Assembly: GCA_947458305.1 (NCBI GenBank)
Contig: CANGZO010000123.1
Span: forward strand, 1-6,998
DNA: 6,998 bases
Direction of reading: 5' to 3'
DNA from: Comamonadaceae bacterium
GTDB taxonomy: Bacteria; Pseudomonadota; Gammaproteobacteria; Burkholderiales; Burkholderiaceae_C
Shown here: positions 6,938-6,998 of the stretch, piece after piece
Numbering within the stretch: position 1 is the stretch's first letter
Layout: each line of letters starts with the position of its first letter
Notes under the pieces: model-generated
The model's database searches: none
What the model saw: the letters and a program-made list of their open reading frames with translations, nothing else
What the model was told of the DNA's origin: nothing
Position numbers and translations under genes: made by a program

Positions 6938-6998
6938 CGGCGTGTAGCGCAGCCTGGTAGCGCACTTGCATGGGGTGCAAGGGGTCGCGAGTTCGAAT
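6938..6998 (+). tRNA. tRNA-Pro (anticodon GGG), 3' end cut by the window
   Basis: The first 61 bases are present. They comprise the acceptor 5' strand CGGCGTG (6938-6944), D-arm GCGC...GCGC, anticodon stem CTTGC/GCAAG (6965-6969, 6977-6981) with loop ATGGGGT, anticodon GGG at 6972-6974, and the start of the T-arm with GTTCGAAT. It reads CCC and CCU codons. The 3' acceptor strand and any CCA lie beyond the window, so full pairing cannot be confirmed. Its anticodon stem is identical to that of the tRNA-Ala(GGC) above. Confidence 0.95.

Overview
The window looks like ordinary chromosomal DNA from a betaproteobacterium of the order Burkholderiales, most likely Comamonadaceae-like. The grounds are the gene order (SPOR-type protein, cvpA, purF, metZ, gltX), the form of the MerR-family protein that sits before tRNA-Pro(GGG), and a GC content near 60% in the housekeeping genes. 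All recognised genes are on the + strand. The species call is inference from family knowledge; no database was searched.

Layout. Positions 1-56 hold the last codons of an upstream gene, probably a SPOR-domain (DedD-like) protein. A tightly packed set follows: cvpA (58-552), purF (593-2107), metZ (2116-3327) and gltX (3329-4723). Gaps of 1, 40, 8 and 1 bases suggest a single operon that mixes purine synthesis, sulfur assimilation into homocysteine, and tRNA charging. The only sizeable gap, cvpA/purF, carries three consecutive perfect or near-perfect stem-loops. A TATAAT box just after the gltX stop precedes a three-gene tRNA cluster, Ala(GGC)-Glu(TTC)-Asp(GTC), closed by a strong intrinsic terminator at 5148-5189.

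Next is a stand-alone transcription unit, nadX (L-aspartate dehydrogenase, 5401-6201). It starts with TTG behind a strong ribosome binding site and ends in its own UUCG-loop terminator (6324-6350). Its GC is about 53% and it uses TTA codons, unlike its neighbours. Last come a short MerR-family regulator gene (6454-6930) and a tRNA-Pro(GGG) cut by the window end. In related bacteria the MerR gene usually follows ihfA. Here ihfA is absent, so the stretch between the tRNA-Asp terminator and merR looks like a junction between two conserved blocks with nadX at the join.

I see no CRISPR array, transposase, phage gene, toxin-antitoxin pair or defence gene, and no convincing new multi-gene system. 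The observations most worth checking are the structured cvpA/purF junction, the inverted repeat enclosing pre-tRNA-Ala, the element shared by the two tRNA promoters, and the nadX insertion or gene-order break.
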